From contig CAMXCT020002728.1 of the NCBI GenBank assembly GCA_947184155.2, positions 1 to 64,000 on the forward strand: a stretch of 64,000 bases of DNA. Direction: 5' to 3'. The notes beneath the pieces were generated by a model. That model made no database searches, was not told the DNA's origin, and saw only the letters and a list, made by a program, of their open reading frames with translations. Every line of letters begins with the position of its first letter. The stretch's first letter is position 1. Shown here in pieces: positions 43,501 through 55,030 of this stretch. Made by a program: the position numbers and the translations under genes. The stretch is from Cladocopium goreaui (lineage: Eukaryota > Sar > Dinophyceae > Suessiales > Symbiodiniaceae).

Positions 43501-44373
43501 AAGCAGCATTCTCTTTTAACAACTTTTTTTTTCAAAAACTGCTGCAATGTGCTTTGACCATTGCACTTTTGACAGCAGTCCTGAATGTTAATAACACACT
43601 GCATCTTGTGTAGGAATCTGGTGTTTTGAAAAATACTGTACGATTGAAGGAAGGCCTAATGTGGTTCTGAAAGGAAGACTGCACTTCTTCAGAAAGGAAC
43701 ACTGCATGTTTGGAGGAGTGCCCTATATTTTGTAGGGATACTTCTTCTTGAAAGAAGTAATGCATTGTCTTGAAGAAATACTGCAGCTTATGAATGAAAG
43801 GTGTTTGTTGTAAATCATGGACAGGAACGCTGCAATTTGCTTCCTTCAAGGAATGTTGTGCCTTTTAACCTGAGTCTGTGCTTATCCTTTTTGCGGGTAC
43901 TAGTGTGTACTTATTTTGTTTTTGCAAAAGGTTCCCAAAAATACTACCTCTTTGAGATTAGCTGCAAAAGGCCCAACATGGTAGATCTTTGGGGGAGGGG
44001 TAGCATTTATTTGGTTATGTATGCACCATTATGCACCTGTCTACAAACGTGGTCAAATTTGCAAACGATCAATCATACATAGACAAACATGCGTACATAC
44101 ATCTGTGCATGTGTAGGTGCATACGTACATCATTTACGGTTGCAAGAACCATTGCCGCTATTCAAATCACACCCACACACACATGACATCATCTTGCATT
44201 ACATAAACATAAACATGGTATCTGGATGTGCCATGATGTACCTGGGTAAATTAATTCGTGACCTCACTGTCACTGGAATCATGGTGAATGTACAGGGGCA
44301 TCATAACCAAACCCAACTGGCCCAACTATGCTATGTGAAATGCCGCAGGAGAACTGACTTCCGTGGGTTCCAT

Positions 44374-44490
44374 TGCGCATGTCATGCCTGAGGTGCGACA
44401 GTCCGGGAGTCCGGCGTGTGGATACCACAGATGGAGATGAAACCAACAATTTTTTTGTGCAGTTGGTCTTGTATGGCTGTTTATCTCTCT
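44374..44490 (+). CDS. Candidate exon before a family-E element
   Basis: Open frame MSCLRCDSPGVRRVDTTDGD, then ETNNFFVQLVLYGCLSLW, running to the CTGGGTAAAT tip of the element, which offers the donor. Upstream boundary uncertain. The frame hits a stop ten codons after the simplest splice, so the joining is not proven. Confidence 0.35.
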
Positions 44491-44600
44491 GGGTAAATTA
44501 TAACGACCTCACTGCGACCTCACTGGGAATCATGGTTAATAAGGGAAATCATCCCCAAATGGCCTTAATTCAGGTTAGTGAAATATTATAATTTACCCAG
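44489..44600. mobile_element. Family-E TIR element
   Basis: CTGGGTAAATTATAA at the left and TTATAATTTACCCAG at the right are a perfect 15-bp inverted pair. The element is flanked by a perfect 6-bp direct repeat ATCTCT (44483-44488 and 44601-44606). GTAAAT and CCCAG give potential splice sites in the tips. A second left tip occurs at about 44247 and a right-tip-like TTATTACCCAG at 44888-44898. Confidence 0.85.
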
Positions 44601-44639
44601 ATCTCTATATGCAAGACATATTTACATTGACCAAAATTG

Positions 44640-44740
44640 ACCAAGTCAGTAGACCAGTTCACATCGCTTGTTGCTGTAACTTTTGGCCTGGATCCTGTTG
44701 ATGGAACACAGGACACTATACACTGCACTTCGGTACACTA
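44640..44740 (+). CDS. Possible coding segment
   Basis: The frame KSVDQFTSLVAVTFGLDPVD then GTQDTIHCTSV looks coding before decaying into a CACTA/TTACAC microsatellite. No clear splice signals. Confidence 0.25.
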
Positions 44741-44898
44741 CACAAGAGAACATACTGCAACAAACATTACACATCATTACACTACCTTGCGTTACACTAC
44801 TCTCGACTACATCACGTTTTAATATTGAGTAAACACTTTCAGTCCTTTTACCATTACTTTACATCCGCATTCCCGCTAATCATCGATTTATTACCCAG

Positions 44899-44985
44899 GA
44901 CGTGTTTTCTTCTTTCCATTCGAAAGAAACAGTCTGCAGGATTTTCCATTGTTTGCTGGCCGTTTTTCTGGATGATTTAGAACAA
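44899..44985 (+). CDS. Candidate exon after a family-E tip
   Basis: Acceptor TTATTACCCAG, DVFSSFHSKETVCRIFHCLL then AVFLDDLEQPF. The next bases (GTGACCTCACTGG) match the interior of family E, so the exon appears to lie between two family-E remnants. Confidence 0.4.
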
Positions 44986-45092
44986 CCTTTCTGTGACCTC
45001 ACTGGAATGATGGTGAATCTCGGGGAATCATCCCCAAATGGCCTAAGATTTCAGCTATTTAACCACACTTTTCAGGTTAGTGAAGTACTATG
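44986..45092. mobile_element. Family-E remnant interrupted by family B
   Basis: 'gtgacctcactggaatgatggtgaatc..ggggaatcatccccaaatggcct..ttcaggttagtgaagta' corresponds to the right half of the 44489-44600 element. It is cut by the B7 insertion at TATG. Confidence 0.6.
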
Positions 45093-45206
45093 CTGGTTGG
45101 TGGTGACTGGAACATGAATTTTATGACTTTCCATATATTGGGAATGTCATCATCCCAACTGACGAAGTCCATCATTTTTCAGAGGGGTAGGTATACCACT
45201 AACCAG
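45093..45206. mobile_element. Family-B TIR element, copy B7
   Basis: CTGGTTGGTGGTGACTGG...ACCACTAACCAG, flanked by TATG duplications (45089-45092 and 45207-45210). Confidence 0.9.
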
Positions 45207-45210
45207 TATG

Positions 45211-46350
45211 CTTCAGATAATCCTTCCTTAATATTGAATATCCCCATTCTATGGTGCTATGCGGTTTCATCCCCAAGGAAAGTCAGGGATCCCAGTCGTC
45301 CCCATGGGTTTTACTAGAAAAATCGTGGTCATCCCATGATGAAAGCTCCATGGTTTTTCCCTTCCGAACAGGAGAAGTGCAAACCTTGTATCTTTGTCCG
45401 AGCAGAATGTGGTTGTACCAAAGGCCGCTGGGGCTTGGCATGGATCACGGGCTGGCAATTTTGTAGGAACATTTAGGAAGATCACGTGACCCATGGTGGA
45501 GATAGTAGTTGCCATCCAAATTCACAGACCCCGAGAGTTAGCAAGCTTTAGGGGAAAGTATTCTTTCAGTCGCTTAATTATTTGGCAGGGTCTATGTTGG
45601 CTGAGGGGATGGTGTTTCCGTTCGAAATCGGATTTGACATGACCATAAGGCAAAGGATAGCCACAGATGGTTCGATGGTTCTTGATTGTGAGGGAAACCT
45701 TTCCATTTTCAGGGCAGACATAAAATAGCTGCAGGCTAAAAACGACTCCGCTGCTTCACCATGGTGTCTCCAAAACGACTTGTTTCTATCAAAACATCAA
45801 GACGTCACAGGTGGTTTTTAACATGTTTTTATCATGGATGCCTTGGCTGCCTTGGTTTTTACGATCCCTGTGATGGTGCACATATTTCACCTCATAATGT
45901 ATGTTGACCGCATCAACCAGTTATGGCTTCCAAAAGGACCCCAGGACCAATGTTTGGGTGCATCTTTGAGCCAGAGGCATTGAGTGCCCCTTCTGCCACA
46001 TGAGTCACAAGTTTCGGATGTGCAAAGGAAAGCTCCTTGACTTCGGTTGGGGGCGTTTTTCGGACCACTAGAGTCGAAGAAGGTGAAAAAATGTCACCAT
46101 TTTTGGCCTGATAAAATTCGCTCATTTTTGGAGCTCCAGTTCAATCCCTGAGGGTTCAATCCTGGTTCTGGGGAATTTTGGGGTTGATCTGGATCACAAA
46201 CTTGTCTGGGTGTGGACCAAGTCCGTCGTAGCCTGATGAAGACTCAAAAGCGACCAGACTTTTGCTTCAAGTTGGCTATTGGTCGGAAAAAAACATATGG
46301 TCTCAATTTCTCAACCATGGGATTTTGGGGGGAACACCCATTGTTTCAGG
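45211..46350. other. No convincing gene
   Basis: Short ORFs occur on both strands without splice support. A fragment at 45975-46050 ('ttctgccacatgagtcac..tgtgcaaaggaaagc') is similar to 28756-28805 ('ttctgccacctcacgcac..tgtgcaaagcaaag'), a small dispersed repeat. Confidence 0.35.
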
Positions 46351-46373
46351 TACCCCAAAACTTCAGAACCTGT

Positions 46374-46442
46374 CTTGAGGCGAGACAGGGTGAAACGCTT
46401 GTTGAAGAAGCTCGGCTCCAAAGGCGGGCGGCCGTCCTGTAG
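46374..46442 (+). CDS. Candidate C-terminal coding segment
   Basis: The frame LEARQGETLVEEARLQRRAA VL ends at TAG (46440-46442). A parallel frame (VLRRDRVKRLLKKLGSKGGR) is also open, so the true frame is uncertain. GC-rich against its surroundings. Confidence 0.3.
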   Translation, partial: LEARQGETLVEEARLQRRAAVL

Positions 46443-46659
46443 CGGGTCATTTTTTTGTAGGGTCAAATGGTCTGAAATAGACAGGACGATTGGTAAGTGT
46501 GGGTGAGCAAACATCCTTTTATTTAAGAGAAACTTCTTCAACGCAGTAGCTGCGCAATCGCAATGCATAGCATTCTGTTCGGCGCTGCTGTCGGTGCATT
46601 GGACTGGAGTAGTCTTTGTATTGGAGAACCACATCAGACTATCACATTCCCACGTGTGC

Positions 46660-46705
46660 ATAGACACACACACACAACGCACACACACACACACCCACGC
46701 AGCTG
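46660..46705. repeat. (AC)n microsatellite
   Basis: An ACACAC tract inside a wider A/C/T-rich, ORF-permissive region (46594-47045). Confidence 0.85.
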
Positions 46706-47220
46706 CATATAAACCTACTGTACTACATGTTCACATTACATCTAATTGCATACCCGCATATACCTGCAAGCCGACATGTAGCCACAGCTAGGTATTATTT
46801 TCAACGCTTCCATAGCTACACACTGGAAAATACCCAACACACCGACAGGCCGAAGCCTGCATGTGCAGTACATCACAGACGATTGCATTGCACCAGAGTG
46901 TATCACATTCTATATTCAGATTGTGTACTATACGACTCACATCATGCTTAGGACTCCGCATTGCATCGTCTCTTCGCTAGTTTCAGTACATTTCCCGCAT
47001 ACATACACACGCAAACATGCATATACCATGAAATACCAACTCTAACACACGTTGTAAGGAATCCTTATTGCTGATACTGCATTTCACCACAGGCCATTTT
47101 CCATATCATTTCATAGCCGATTGCAAGGGTCCTGACATAGCTGCAACGCTGCTTTTCTCAAAAGGCCATAGGGGACAGCCCAGACTTGGCATCCAATCGC
47201 CGTGGAGACCTGGTGCTAGG

Positions 47221-48985
47221 GCAGTGATGATGAGACGAAGGACTACGAGCCAAGAAATCCAACGGCAACTTGAAATGGAAGAAGCTCAAAGAAGGTTGGA
47301 CCAAGAACGAGGTGAGGAGATAGCTATAGAAGATGGAAGGGTTGAAGGTGATCTGAAAGAGCCCCAAAGAGCCCCAAAAGGAATAAGGGAAGAGTGGAAG
47401 CCACTGAAGATTCCCAACCTGTTGCTGCCGCCCTGACTGAGGAACCTGTGGAAACTAAGGAGTCTAAGGTTTCTGAGGCCTTGGAAGACATTAAGGTTTT
47501 GCCTCCGCAGGATTCTGTCCAGTAAACTCCAAGGCTTTCGGGATCTACGCAGAGGTCCCCTGAGGAGAAGAAGCCAAGAACAGGAGTCTGTGGGAGGACA
47601 CAAGGGAGTTGGGAGTGAGCCAGAGGCCAGAAGGGATGATCTCCAGTCAACCCCGAGGATGTTGTCAGAACCTAATCCTATGGCAAATCCACTGCCACCT
47701 CTTTTCGATGCACAGCAATGCTGCCACATGGACCCATCGTTCCACCGGTCCAAAGACCAGATGAACGAAGGATGATGGAGGAGGGAAGAAAGGGAGCTGG
47801 GGGATGCTATGGGTATGACCGTTGAAAGGGATAATCAAGAGTTGAGGAAAAATATGGAGTTGATGCCAAGGGAGAATAGCCTTTTGAGGGAAAGGGTTGA
47901 GGCTTTAGAAGCCCAGAAGTTGGGAAGAAGGCCAAAGGTTTGCCATCCCGAATAGATCTGATGGTAGCTCTGGGATAAAGGAGGCTGAGGCTGCGAGACC
48001 CCAAAAAGTTCTCAAGACTCTGGGCGTCAACGTCAAGGTAATGCTCAAGCTGATGGAAGGCATCCAAGCTCTACAACGTCACATGCAAGAAGGTAAAGAC
48101 GATGCGCATGCCTCAGAGGCCGTTTGTCATGCTCCTTCTTTGCTGATGTTGGCTGAACGGTCTTCAACAACAGGACCGATAGATCTCAACAATTGGATGA
48201 CAGTGATAGAACCGATGATTCCAGTGGGCAGTGGTCGCAGCTTTTGGTGAAAGAAGCGCCTCAATGGCACCAACAACACCTGCTGTCTCCTTTGGACAGA
48301 GTCGCCCAGTTGCCAAAGCCCTCTTCGGAGCTATCTAAACAACGATGGGCCAGATTGGAGCGCCGTTCTTCAACCTTATTACTGATGGCAGTGCAAGAGC
48401 TACAGCGCGAGGAGCTGATTTCTTCGAAACAGTTGACGGTTTTGTCAATTATTTGCCACTTGTTGGTGATTTACCAACCGGGTGGCCTTGCAGAAAAGGC
48501 ATTAATTTTGAGGTCACTTGAGCTTCCAGCTGAAGCTGTGAATCTTTCAGAAGCTGTCCAGCGACTCCTACGCTGGTCTGATTTGAGCTTCAGAATCAGG
48601 TTGGAAAAAGGTCAACTCTACAAGGTGATTCAACACCTACTTCCTCTTCTGTGACTTCATTTGCATTTCATGTCGCTGCTGAGTTTGAGCAGGTGGTTCA
48701 CCAAGAGACTTCGAACCCTGTCAAAAAGAAGAACGAGCCAGAGAAGCCAAAGGCTGCAAAGTTGAAAAAGCTGGAGGAAGAAACTGTGAGGCTTCCGGCA
48801 AAAAGGGAATATGGGAAGGAGGAAAAGCAAAACTGCAAGATTTTCCTTTCAAATCCCAAGGACGAAAAACGTCGCTGCTGGACATGTGGGTCACCTGACC
48901 ATATGTCACCAGCGTGCGCTCGACCGAAAAGAGAAGGGCGAGCCTTCACCACACAGGCTGAAAGTCCAGAAGATAGAGGATACAT
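47221..48985 (+). pseudogene. Ty1/copia-type gag, frameshifted
   Basis: Gag packages the RNA of the element. The N-terminal part has a coiled-coil-like basic/acidic stretch (TSQEIQRQLEMEEAQRRLDQ, 47239 onwards). A diagnostic middle block in 48193-48654 (QRWARLERRSSTLLLMAVQE then LLVIYQPGGLAEKALILRSL) matches what I recall of dinoflagellate copia-type gag, especially the YQPGG-AE motif. The zinc knuckle CWTCGSPDHMSPAC is at 48876-48917. The frame changes several times and stops occur, so it is inactive. Confidence 0.65.
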
Positions 48986-49079
48986 CTCCAAGGAGTTTAA
49001 AAGGGAAGGAGGTCAACAAGATGCTCAAGAGCTTGACTTCGGGCACTGCGACTTTTACTTTCTCTACGACCTCTTCAGC

Positions 49080-50035
49080 TGATCCAAGGGATGCAGTTGT
49101 GAACAGGTTGCAAGAACAGGTGAAGTTCAAGACTTTCAAGTTGAGTCGGGTGCCGTCCGGCCATGCTCAGGGTTGCTTGACCCAAGAGCCACCCACGCTT
49201 TGAGGCCAGTTCGGCCTGCTGAATCTCTCGAAGGGTACAAGGTTGTGCCAGTGACACTTGCGAACGGCCAAACTACGAAGCTCCACATGACCCCTGGGAA
49301 CATCATGGTCTTCAACCAGTTGGATATCGAGCCAACTTTGCCAATGGGTTTGCTCGTCGAACGTCTTGGTTGTAAGGTTGACAGGGGAAAAGATGGAGTT
49401 CAAGTTCAACATCCTTACGGTGGTCTTTTGCACATTCGAGTCAGCGGTGGGTGTCCTCAGTGAAGATTCTGGTTTTACGCTGGGCCGAGCATGGCGTTAG
49501 TATGGTAGTCATAAGTCTTTTCTTTTGGAGATTGATGTCCAGAGGGGCCAGCAACAGGAACCCCCGGTCAGAGCTGCACTTGAAAACAAGCTCCACCCCA
49601 TCATTGGCGGACCAAACTGTAGGAGCCGTAGCGTTGAAGGACGCTATGAGATGCCTGGCAATCCAAACTGCCCACGTCCAATCCGGGCCTGGGGCGGTCA
49701 TGAGTATGGCATTGAAGGGCTGACCTGTTGTTTTTCTTTGGGGCAGCCGGCTGCAGAAGCTCTGATGCTCCAAGTGTTGGAAAGGTCTCCTAAACTTTGT
49801 CCATTGAGTTGGAATGAGCATATAGCACGTGGACACGTTCCATATAGGAGGGATTGCGCTGTATGTCAGCAGCAAACGATTCACCAGGGCCACCCTCACC
49901 GCAAAGGTCGTTTTCCGGCTGGAGGTGTTCTTTCACTTGACTTGGCGGGCCCACTTGTGCCTGCAAAAGGGAGACCCGAGAGCGCGTTTAATGCTTGTTG
50001 GCTAACAGCGTGGTCAATTTCTCTTATTTTGCACC
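49080..50035 (+). pseudogene. Ty1/copia-type pol fragment: protease and start of integrase
   Basis: Protease: LLDPRATHALRP at about 49173-49206 lies where copia-type proteases have D-S/T-G-A-T-H, so the catalytic D is followed by PR and is probably dead. Integrase: HHCC-like LSWNEHIARGHVPYRRDCAVC then a core start GGVLSLDLAGPLVPAKG (49920-49975), whose first D fits the DDE triad. The rest of integrase, reverse transcriptase and RNase H are missing. Order PR-INT is that of Ty1/copia. The reading continues only briefly before a TIR insertion. Confidence 0.6.
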
Positions 50036-50059
50036 AAAAAATAGATAGAGAAAAACCAG

Positions 50060-50144
50060 GGTGCAAAGGTGCAACTTTCGGAAATGTGAATAAGAAACCA
50101 TACAGTTTCTTTTTTCTACTCTGAAAAAGTTGCACCTTTGCACC
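50060..50144. mobile_element. Family-J TIR element in the copia remnant
   Basis: GGTGCAAAGGTGCAACTTTC at the left is inverted as AAAAGTTGCACCTTTGCACC at the right (19-20 bp arms, 85 bp in all). It interrupts the integrase-like frame. Confidence 0.65.
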
Positions 50145-50430
50145 TTCCAAAATTTAGCAACGTACAGATGAAGTGTTTCCACATTTGCTGATCTTTGTGT
50201 TGCTAAAGGAGCAGCACGTCGTCATGTCCAGAGGGTTCGTTTTTGGCACCTGAAACCGGCATACTTTTTGGAGGCGGTGAGGGCCTCCCTTGTTGGAGGC
50301 CCTTGTTGCCAACTCGCGGTTGCTATGTGTGACGTTGATGCATGTAGCTAGCTTCGAACAGGTCGATCCAAGAGAGTATTTGAGTGGGTGTCAAACAGGC
50401 CCCCAGCGGAGCTAAGGAGTTTTGTACCTT
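50145..50430 (+). pseudogene. Possible 3' remnant of the copia element
   Basis: A frame with RRHVQRVRFWHLKPAYFLEA and VRASLVGGPCCQLAVAMCDV follows the TIR element. It may continue integrase, but no catalytic D or E can be placed. No LTR was found at either end of this element. Confidence 0.25.
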
Positions 50431-50800
50431 TTGACTTCGAGATGTGCTTCGCGCCACAACACCGTGCACTTTTTCCACATTTCAACTTCCAAAAGTGCTC
50501 CGAACCCGAAATGTTTTTAACTTTTTGACTCCCTCGCGCCACAACGGTGTGCAATTTTTCCGGTCTCATCTCCCGAGATGCCTGTGCACCCGTCGCTTTA
50601 GTGAGCCTACTTTTCGACCCTTCTGGGCCACAAAACATTGGAAAAACACAGTGTTTCGCGACTTTTCTACTTTTTCGCGCACCTTGACCTTCTGTCTTTC
50701 GTTCTTCTTCTTCTCTGACTTTTTTTCTTCTGACTCTTCTTTTCTGTGCCTCTTTCCACCCCTGCTGCTTCATCTGTCCATATTGTCGGAAGTTTGACTT
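50430..50800. other. Low-complexity C/T-rich region
   Basis: Repeated 'cgcgccacaac-cgtgca-ttttt' phrases (50450, 50535) then a TTCTTCTTC tract. The 117-codon ORF here is Phe/Ser/Arg-rich low complexity; I do not call it. Confidence 0.4.
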
Positions 50801-51144
50801 CCTTCGATTAAACCATACTAAGCACCATCAAAACATTGATGCGGCATTTTGCCAGAGCATTAACCACCAAGCAAACCCATTGCATCCCCATGTACAGATG
50901 ATTTTGCCCGTATATATTCGCACAATATTCCCATTACTGGACGGTAGTCATCCCAACATCTATGACTTGGGGTTCTGAAATCTACGGGCAGGTGCCGATG
51001 CACTTGAGCCCGCCTAAGCCACGCGCTGTGCGATGGCATTTCCCACTGCGCGGATCGGTAACGTACAGTCCACACACATACATCCCCACTGTATGCATAT
51101 GTGCCTACTATATGTATAGATTGTTGTTTTTTCTCAAAATTATA

Positions 51145-51290
51145 CATGCATATAAAAATACATATATATATATATATATACATATTTACATATATACATA
51201 TTATATGTATACATATGGATGTACAATGTATATATATATATTAGAAACAACATGTGTGTGTGTAAATATATATATATATATATGCATTTG
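51145..51290. repeat. AT/GT microsatellite
   Basis: TATATACATATT and TGTGTG runs. Confidence 0.85.
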
Positions 51291-51559
51291 ACTTTGCACT
51301 TTAAAGGTTTTTTGGTTTTAGAATGGCGGGTGTGCGGAACAGTTTTTGCCATCGGGACGGGATAATGATGGCGTAGCCATAGCTGTTGAGACTGCAGGCA
51401 GATTCCAGGCATTGGCAATCTATATTAAAATTTATATGTATTGTATATGTATGCACATCTTTGTTTATTCTTTCTTTCTTGTTTATGTGAATAATGTGTG
51501 CATTTGTATGCATATGCAAAATATCTATATACACATAATATTGAAATTTGTTTGTTAAG

Positions 51560-52300
51560 TTATTTGTTTAATAACATCTACCTGTGATCCGAATCAAATG
51601 AACCAAGGGACCTATGATCGGAATTCGAGTCTGTCCCGACCACGCGCATCCGCGCATCAGCTCGTGCTTTGAAAACGTTTCAGACGACCCAAATGTGGGC
51701 AGCGTCAAAGCGGCGATCGGTTTTTCCGTCCTGGCTTTCCAGCATTGTCACTTCGTCCATGTATAAACCATAATTACAAGGTTGTGCCCCCCCAGTGATG
51801 TTTGTTGGTTTATAAACCATAGTCTAATAGTAAGTATTGATATATCTACAATAAACCATAGCTATATTTGCAGGTTGGACCATGGTCACCACTATGCTTG
51901 CGATGCACCCAACCATCGTTTGAGGTTTTTTTGTCAATTCAACTTGGATGCCTGGGAAAAAACAAGTTGTAGCTGCCCAGATTCCAAATCATTTGGAGTG
52001 ACCTGGACATAGTTTTTGCAAGACCAAAGTTGCGAAATTGAGATTCCAATTGTATCCAAATGTGACTGAGAATGTAGATTTCGCAAGCTTCAGTATTGCT
52101 TGCGATTTTTCACAATGGGTTTGTCGGAGCATTGGGCCCAACTTTGATGATTAGTCATCAGTTGATCGAATCATTGATGCTGTGATAGGCCCAGAACCGC
52201 TCAGGAGGATTTGGTCAGGAAAGCAGGATCTGGGTACTGCAAAGTCAATGGGATATCCTTGGTGAATAGTTCAGTTGGGAGAGATATTAATGGGATAGTA
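51560..52300. other. No convincing gene
   Basis: A family-I-like phrase 'gcccccccagtgatgtttgttggtttataaaccatag' occurs at 51785-51825, resembling 12065-12115 and 59860-59905. Otherwise unstructured. Confidence 0.35.
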
Positions 52301-52301
52301 T

Positions 52302-52410
52302 TACCCTCTGGTAAACTAACAGTTTGCTATTGAAAATGGCTATAGAAATAGTTGATTTACCCATTAACAAATTGTGATTTCCATAGTTTTTTGTATGTTT
52401 CCCAGAGGGA
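52302..52410. mobile_element. Family-A TIR element, copy A6
   Basis: TACCCTCTGGTAAACTAACAG at the left and GTTTCCCAGAGGGA at the right; the right tip is slightly mutated (TCCCAG, still an AG). Confidence 0.8.
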
Positions 52411-52861
52411 TCAATTTTGTGGGTCTCTAGAAGTGGAGGATGCACCAGCAGCATGAGCATGCTCCATTTGTAAAAATTGTCCCAATGAAAATACCAGGAA
52501 TTTCCAAGACATTGCTAAAATTCCATCATCATTTTCCGGAATCAGCTTTCCTCCAGACCCCTTCGCGGATCCAAGTGCTGTGGCTTCTGTGGAGATCGCG
52601 CTTCTCTTGGATTCTGTCCAAGAAAACGTGTCAGGAAGCCAGAGCAGGTCCTGCAACACTGCATTTCTCGAACAAAACTCGAAACCTCAGCGATTTCGCC
52701 AGATATCTTCACTTGACTTTGGGTCAGGTCGACTGTGGCAAGACGACGAGTCATAAGTTGTCGTGCTAGAGTGTCGTTTTTTTCCCGAATGCGTAGCAAG
52801 GGTTCCCGTTTCACTCTGGGGGTCTGGGGGTTGAGGGTGTGTTCGCTCGACGTTGCGTTTA

Positions 52862-52932
52862 CGTCCGCAACCGTCTGCAACCGTTCCTAACCGTTCGCAA
52901 CCATCCGCAACCGTTCGCAACCGTTCGCGCGA
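52862..52932. repeat. (CAACCGTTCG)n decamer array
   Basis: Six or seven units of CAACCGTTCG/CAACCATCCG in a GC-rich setting. Confidence 0.85.
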
Positions 52933-53019
52933 TCTCCGTATGGCCGTGCCTATGGTAAGCTCTCCAGAAGGGCTCATTTTTGAAGGTTTTGCGAAGCGTC
53001 TCGTTGCTTCGTTTCGCGT

Positions 53020-54055
53020 GCGTGGCAGGCGTGGCACTTCGTTGCATTCAGACGTGTTTTGCAACGTGTCGAAAGTCGTTTTGTGTGGCAGGTGCAATAC
53101 TTCCCGCGAAGTTTTCCAAAGATGCGTTGCAGTTTTCGTGGCAGGCGCAGCACTTTGGACGTGTCCAGCGTCATTTTGCGTGGCAGGCGCAGCACTTCAG
53201 ATGTGTCGTGTTGCGTTTTTTTGCGAATCGCATTGTCAGGGCCGCGTCAAGTGGCGACAAGGTGCAAATTCCGTTTTCAGGCGTGGCATTTTGTGAGATA
53301 AGATGAAAATTGACGGAAGCCTCGCACGAAATATAAATTTTGAAGCAGCAAATTTAGAGGTTCCTAAGAAAACTCATAGGAAAACGTTGATTTTGAAGCT
53401 ACAAAGTATGAAAATTGGAGGATGTCTCGCACAAAATGCTCGTTTTTCTGCGCCCACGTGTCTCGTCTCGAGTCTCTGGTTTTCCTGTGGCCTCGCCGTG
53501 TCTTTGGGGGAAGTTACAAAATCTCTCCTTTTCGAAGGTTTTCAAGTAGGTTGTCATGCCGGTTTGCGTGGAAGGCGTGGCACTTGTCTCGAGTCTCTGT
53601 GGTTTTCCTGTGGCCTCGCCGTGTCTATGCGGGAAGCTGCAAAACCTCTCTTTTCGAAAGTTTCCAAGCAGGCTGTCATGTCGAGCAACATTTTGGAGAC
53701 AAACTTTTCATTCCACACTCCACACTCTACACTTTACATGTCACTTGAAAGTCTTTTTGTCTTTTCGTGGCAGGCGCAGCACTTTGGACGTGTCCAGCTT
53801 AACTTTGCGTGGCAGGCGCAGCACTTCAGGCGACACTTTACAGTGCGCGGTGTGCATGTTGCATTCCACATTACACTTTTTAGACTTAATGTCTCACATG
53901 TGCACTTTTGGGTCGTGGAGGTTTTGTCTCGTCTTGAGTCTCGGGTTTTCCTGTGGCGTCCCCGTGTCCATGAGGGAAGTTACAAAATCTCTCCTTTTCG
54001 AAGGTTTTCAAGCAGGTTGTCATGTCGTTTTGCGTGGCAGGCGTGGCACTTTGTG
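53020..54055. repeat. Nested tandem repeats (GTGGCAGGCG unit and a 135-bp unit)
   Basis: GTGGCAGGCGCAGCACTT recurs at least six times between 53020 and 53830. A longer unit (TCTCGAGTCTCTGG..TTCCTGTGGCCTCGCCGTGTC..GGGAAGTTACAAAATCTCTC..AGCAGGTTGTCATG) occurs at about 53458, 53590 and 53928. The 519-codon frame at 53303-54862 runs across these arrays and is open by repetition. Confidence 0.85.
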
Positions 54056-54109
54056 ACATTCCAACCTTGTTTTATACCGTGTCGAAAGTTCTTTTGTGTG
54101 GCTGGCGCA

Positions 54110-54855
54110 ACAACGCACTCCACACTTTACACTCTACACTTTACTACACTCTACACTACATTTTACACACTCCTCACTCCACACTTTACACTGCACACCC
54201 CACCACACTACACTTTACACACTCTTCACTCCACACTTTACACTCCACACTCCTCACTTTCCACTTCACACTCCGCACTCCACACTCTACACTTTCCACT
54301 CCACACTCCACACTCTACACTTTACACTCCACACTCCACACTCCACAATTTACGCTTTGGACTCCTCACTCCACACTCCACACTCCACACTTTGCACTCC
54401 ACACTTTACACTCTACACTTTACACTCCACACTCTACACTCCACACTTTACACTCTACACTCCACACTCTACACTTTACATGCTCTACACTCCCCACCCC
54501 ACACTTTACACTCCAGACTCCGCACTCCACACTCTACACTTTCCACTCCACACTCCACACTCTACACTTTACACTCCACACTCCACAATTTACGCTTTAG
54601 ACTCCTCACTCCTCACTCCACACTCTACACTTTACACTCCACACTTTGCACTTTGTACTCCACACTTTACACTCTACACTTTACACTCCACACTCCACAC
54701 TTTACGCTCTACACTCCACACTCTACACTTTACATGCTCTACACTCCCCACTCCACACTCCGCACTCCACACTCTACACTTTCCACTCCACACTCCACAC
54801 TCTGCGCTTTCCACTCCACACTCCACACTCTACACTTTCCACTCCACACTGCAGA
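54110..54855. repeat. (CACTY) minisatellite, about 745 bp
   Basis: Dense repeats of CACTCCACACTCTACACTTTACACTC with a 5/6-base sub-unit. Open in two + frames as Thr/Leu/His/Ser repeats; not a gene. Confidence 0.95.
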
Positions 54856-55030
54856 CTGGTAACAGGGGAAATATGTACAAGACTGTTCCAATAAACTATT
54901 GCAAAAAAGTGTTCTGCGTGACTGCATGTCCATGTGTTTCGACATCTGTACAATTAACATACGTGTGAGCATTCGGGGGGCTGCGTCTGTTTTTTTTCCC
55001 GGAGGAGTAATCATGGGGAACGTCATTTTT

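Noticed and set aside
53303..54862. 519-codon + strand ORF, the longest in the window
   Set aside because: It crosses two tandem arrays whose periods exclude stops; most of it is Thr/Leu/His/Ser or Trp-Gln-Ala repeats following the DNA unit.
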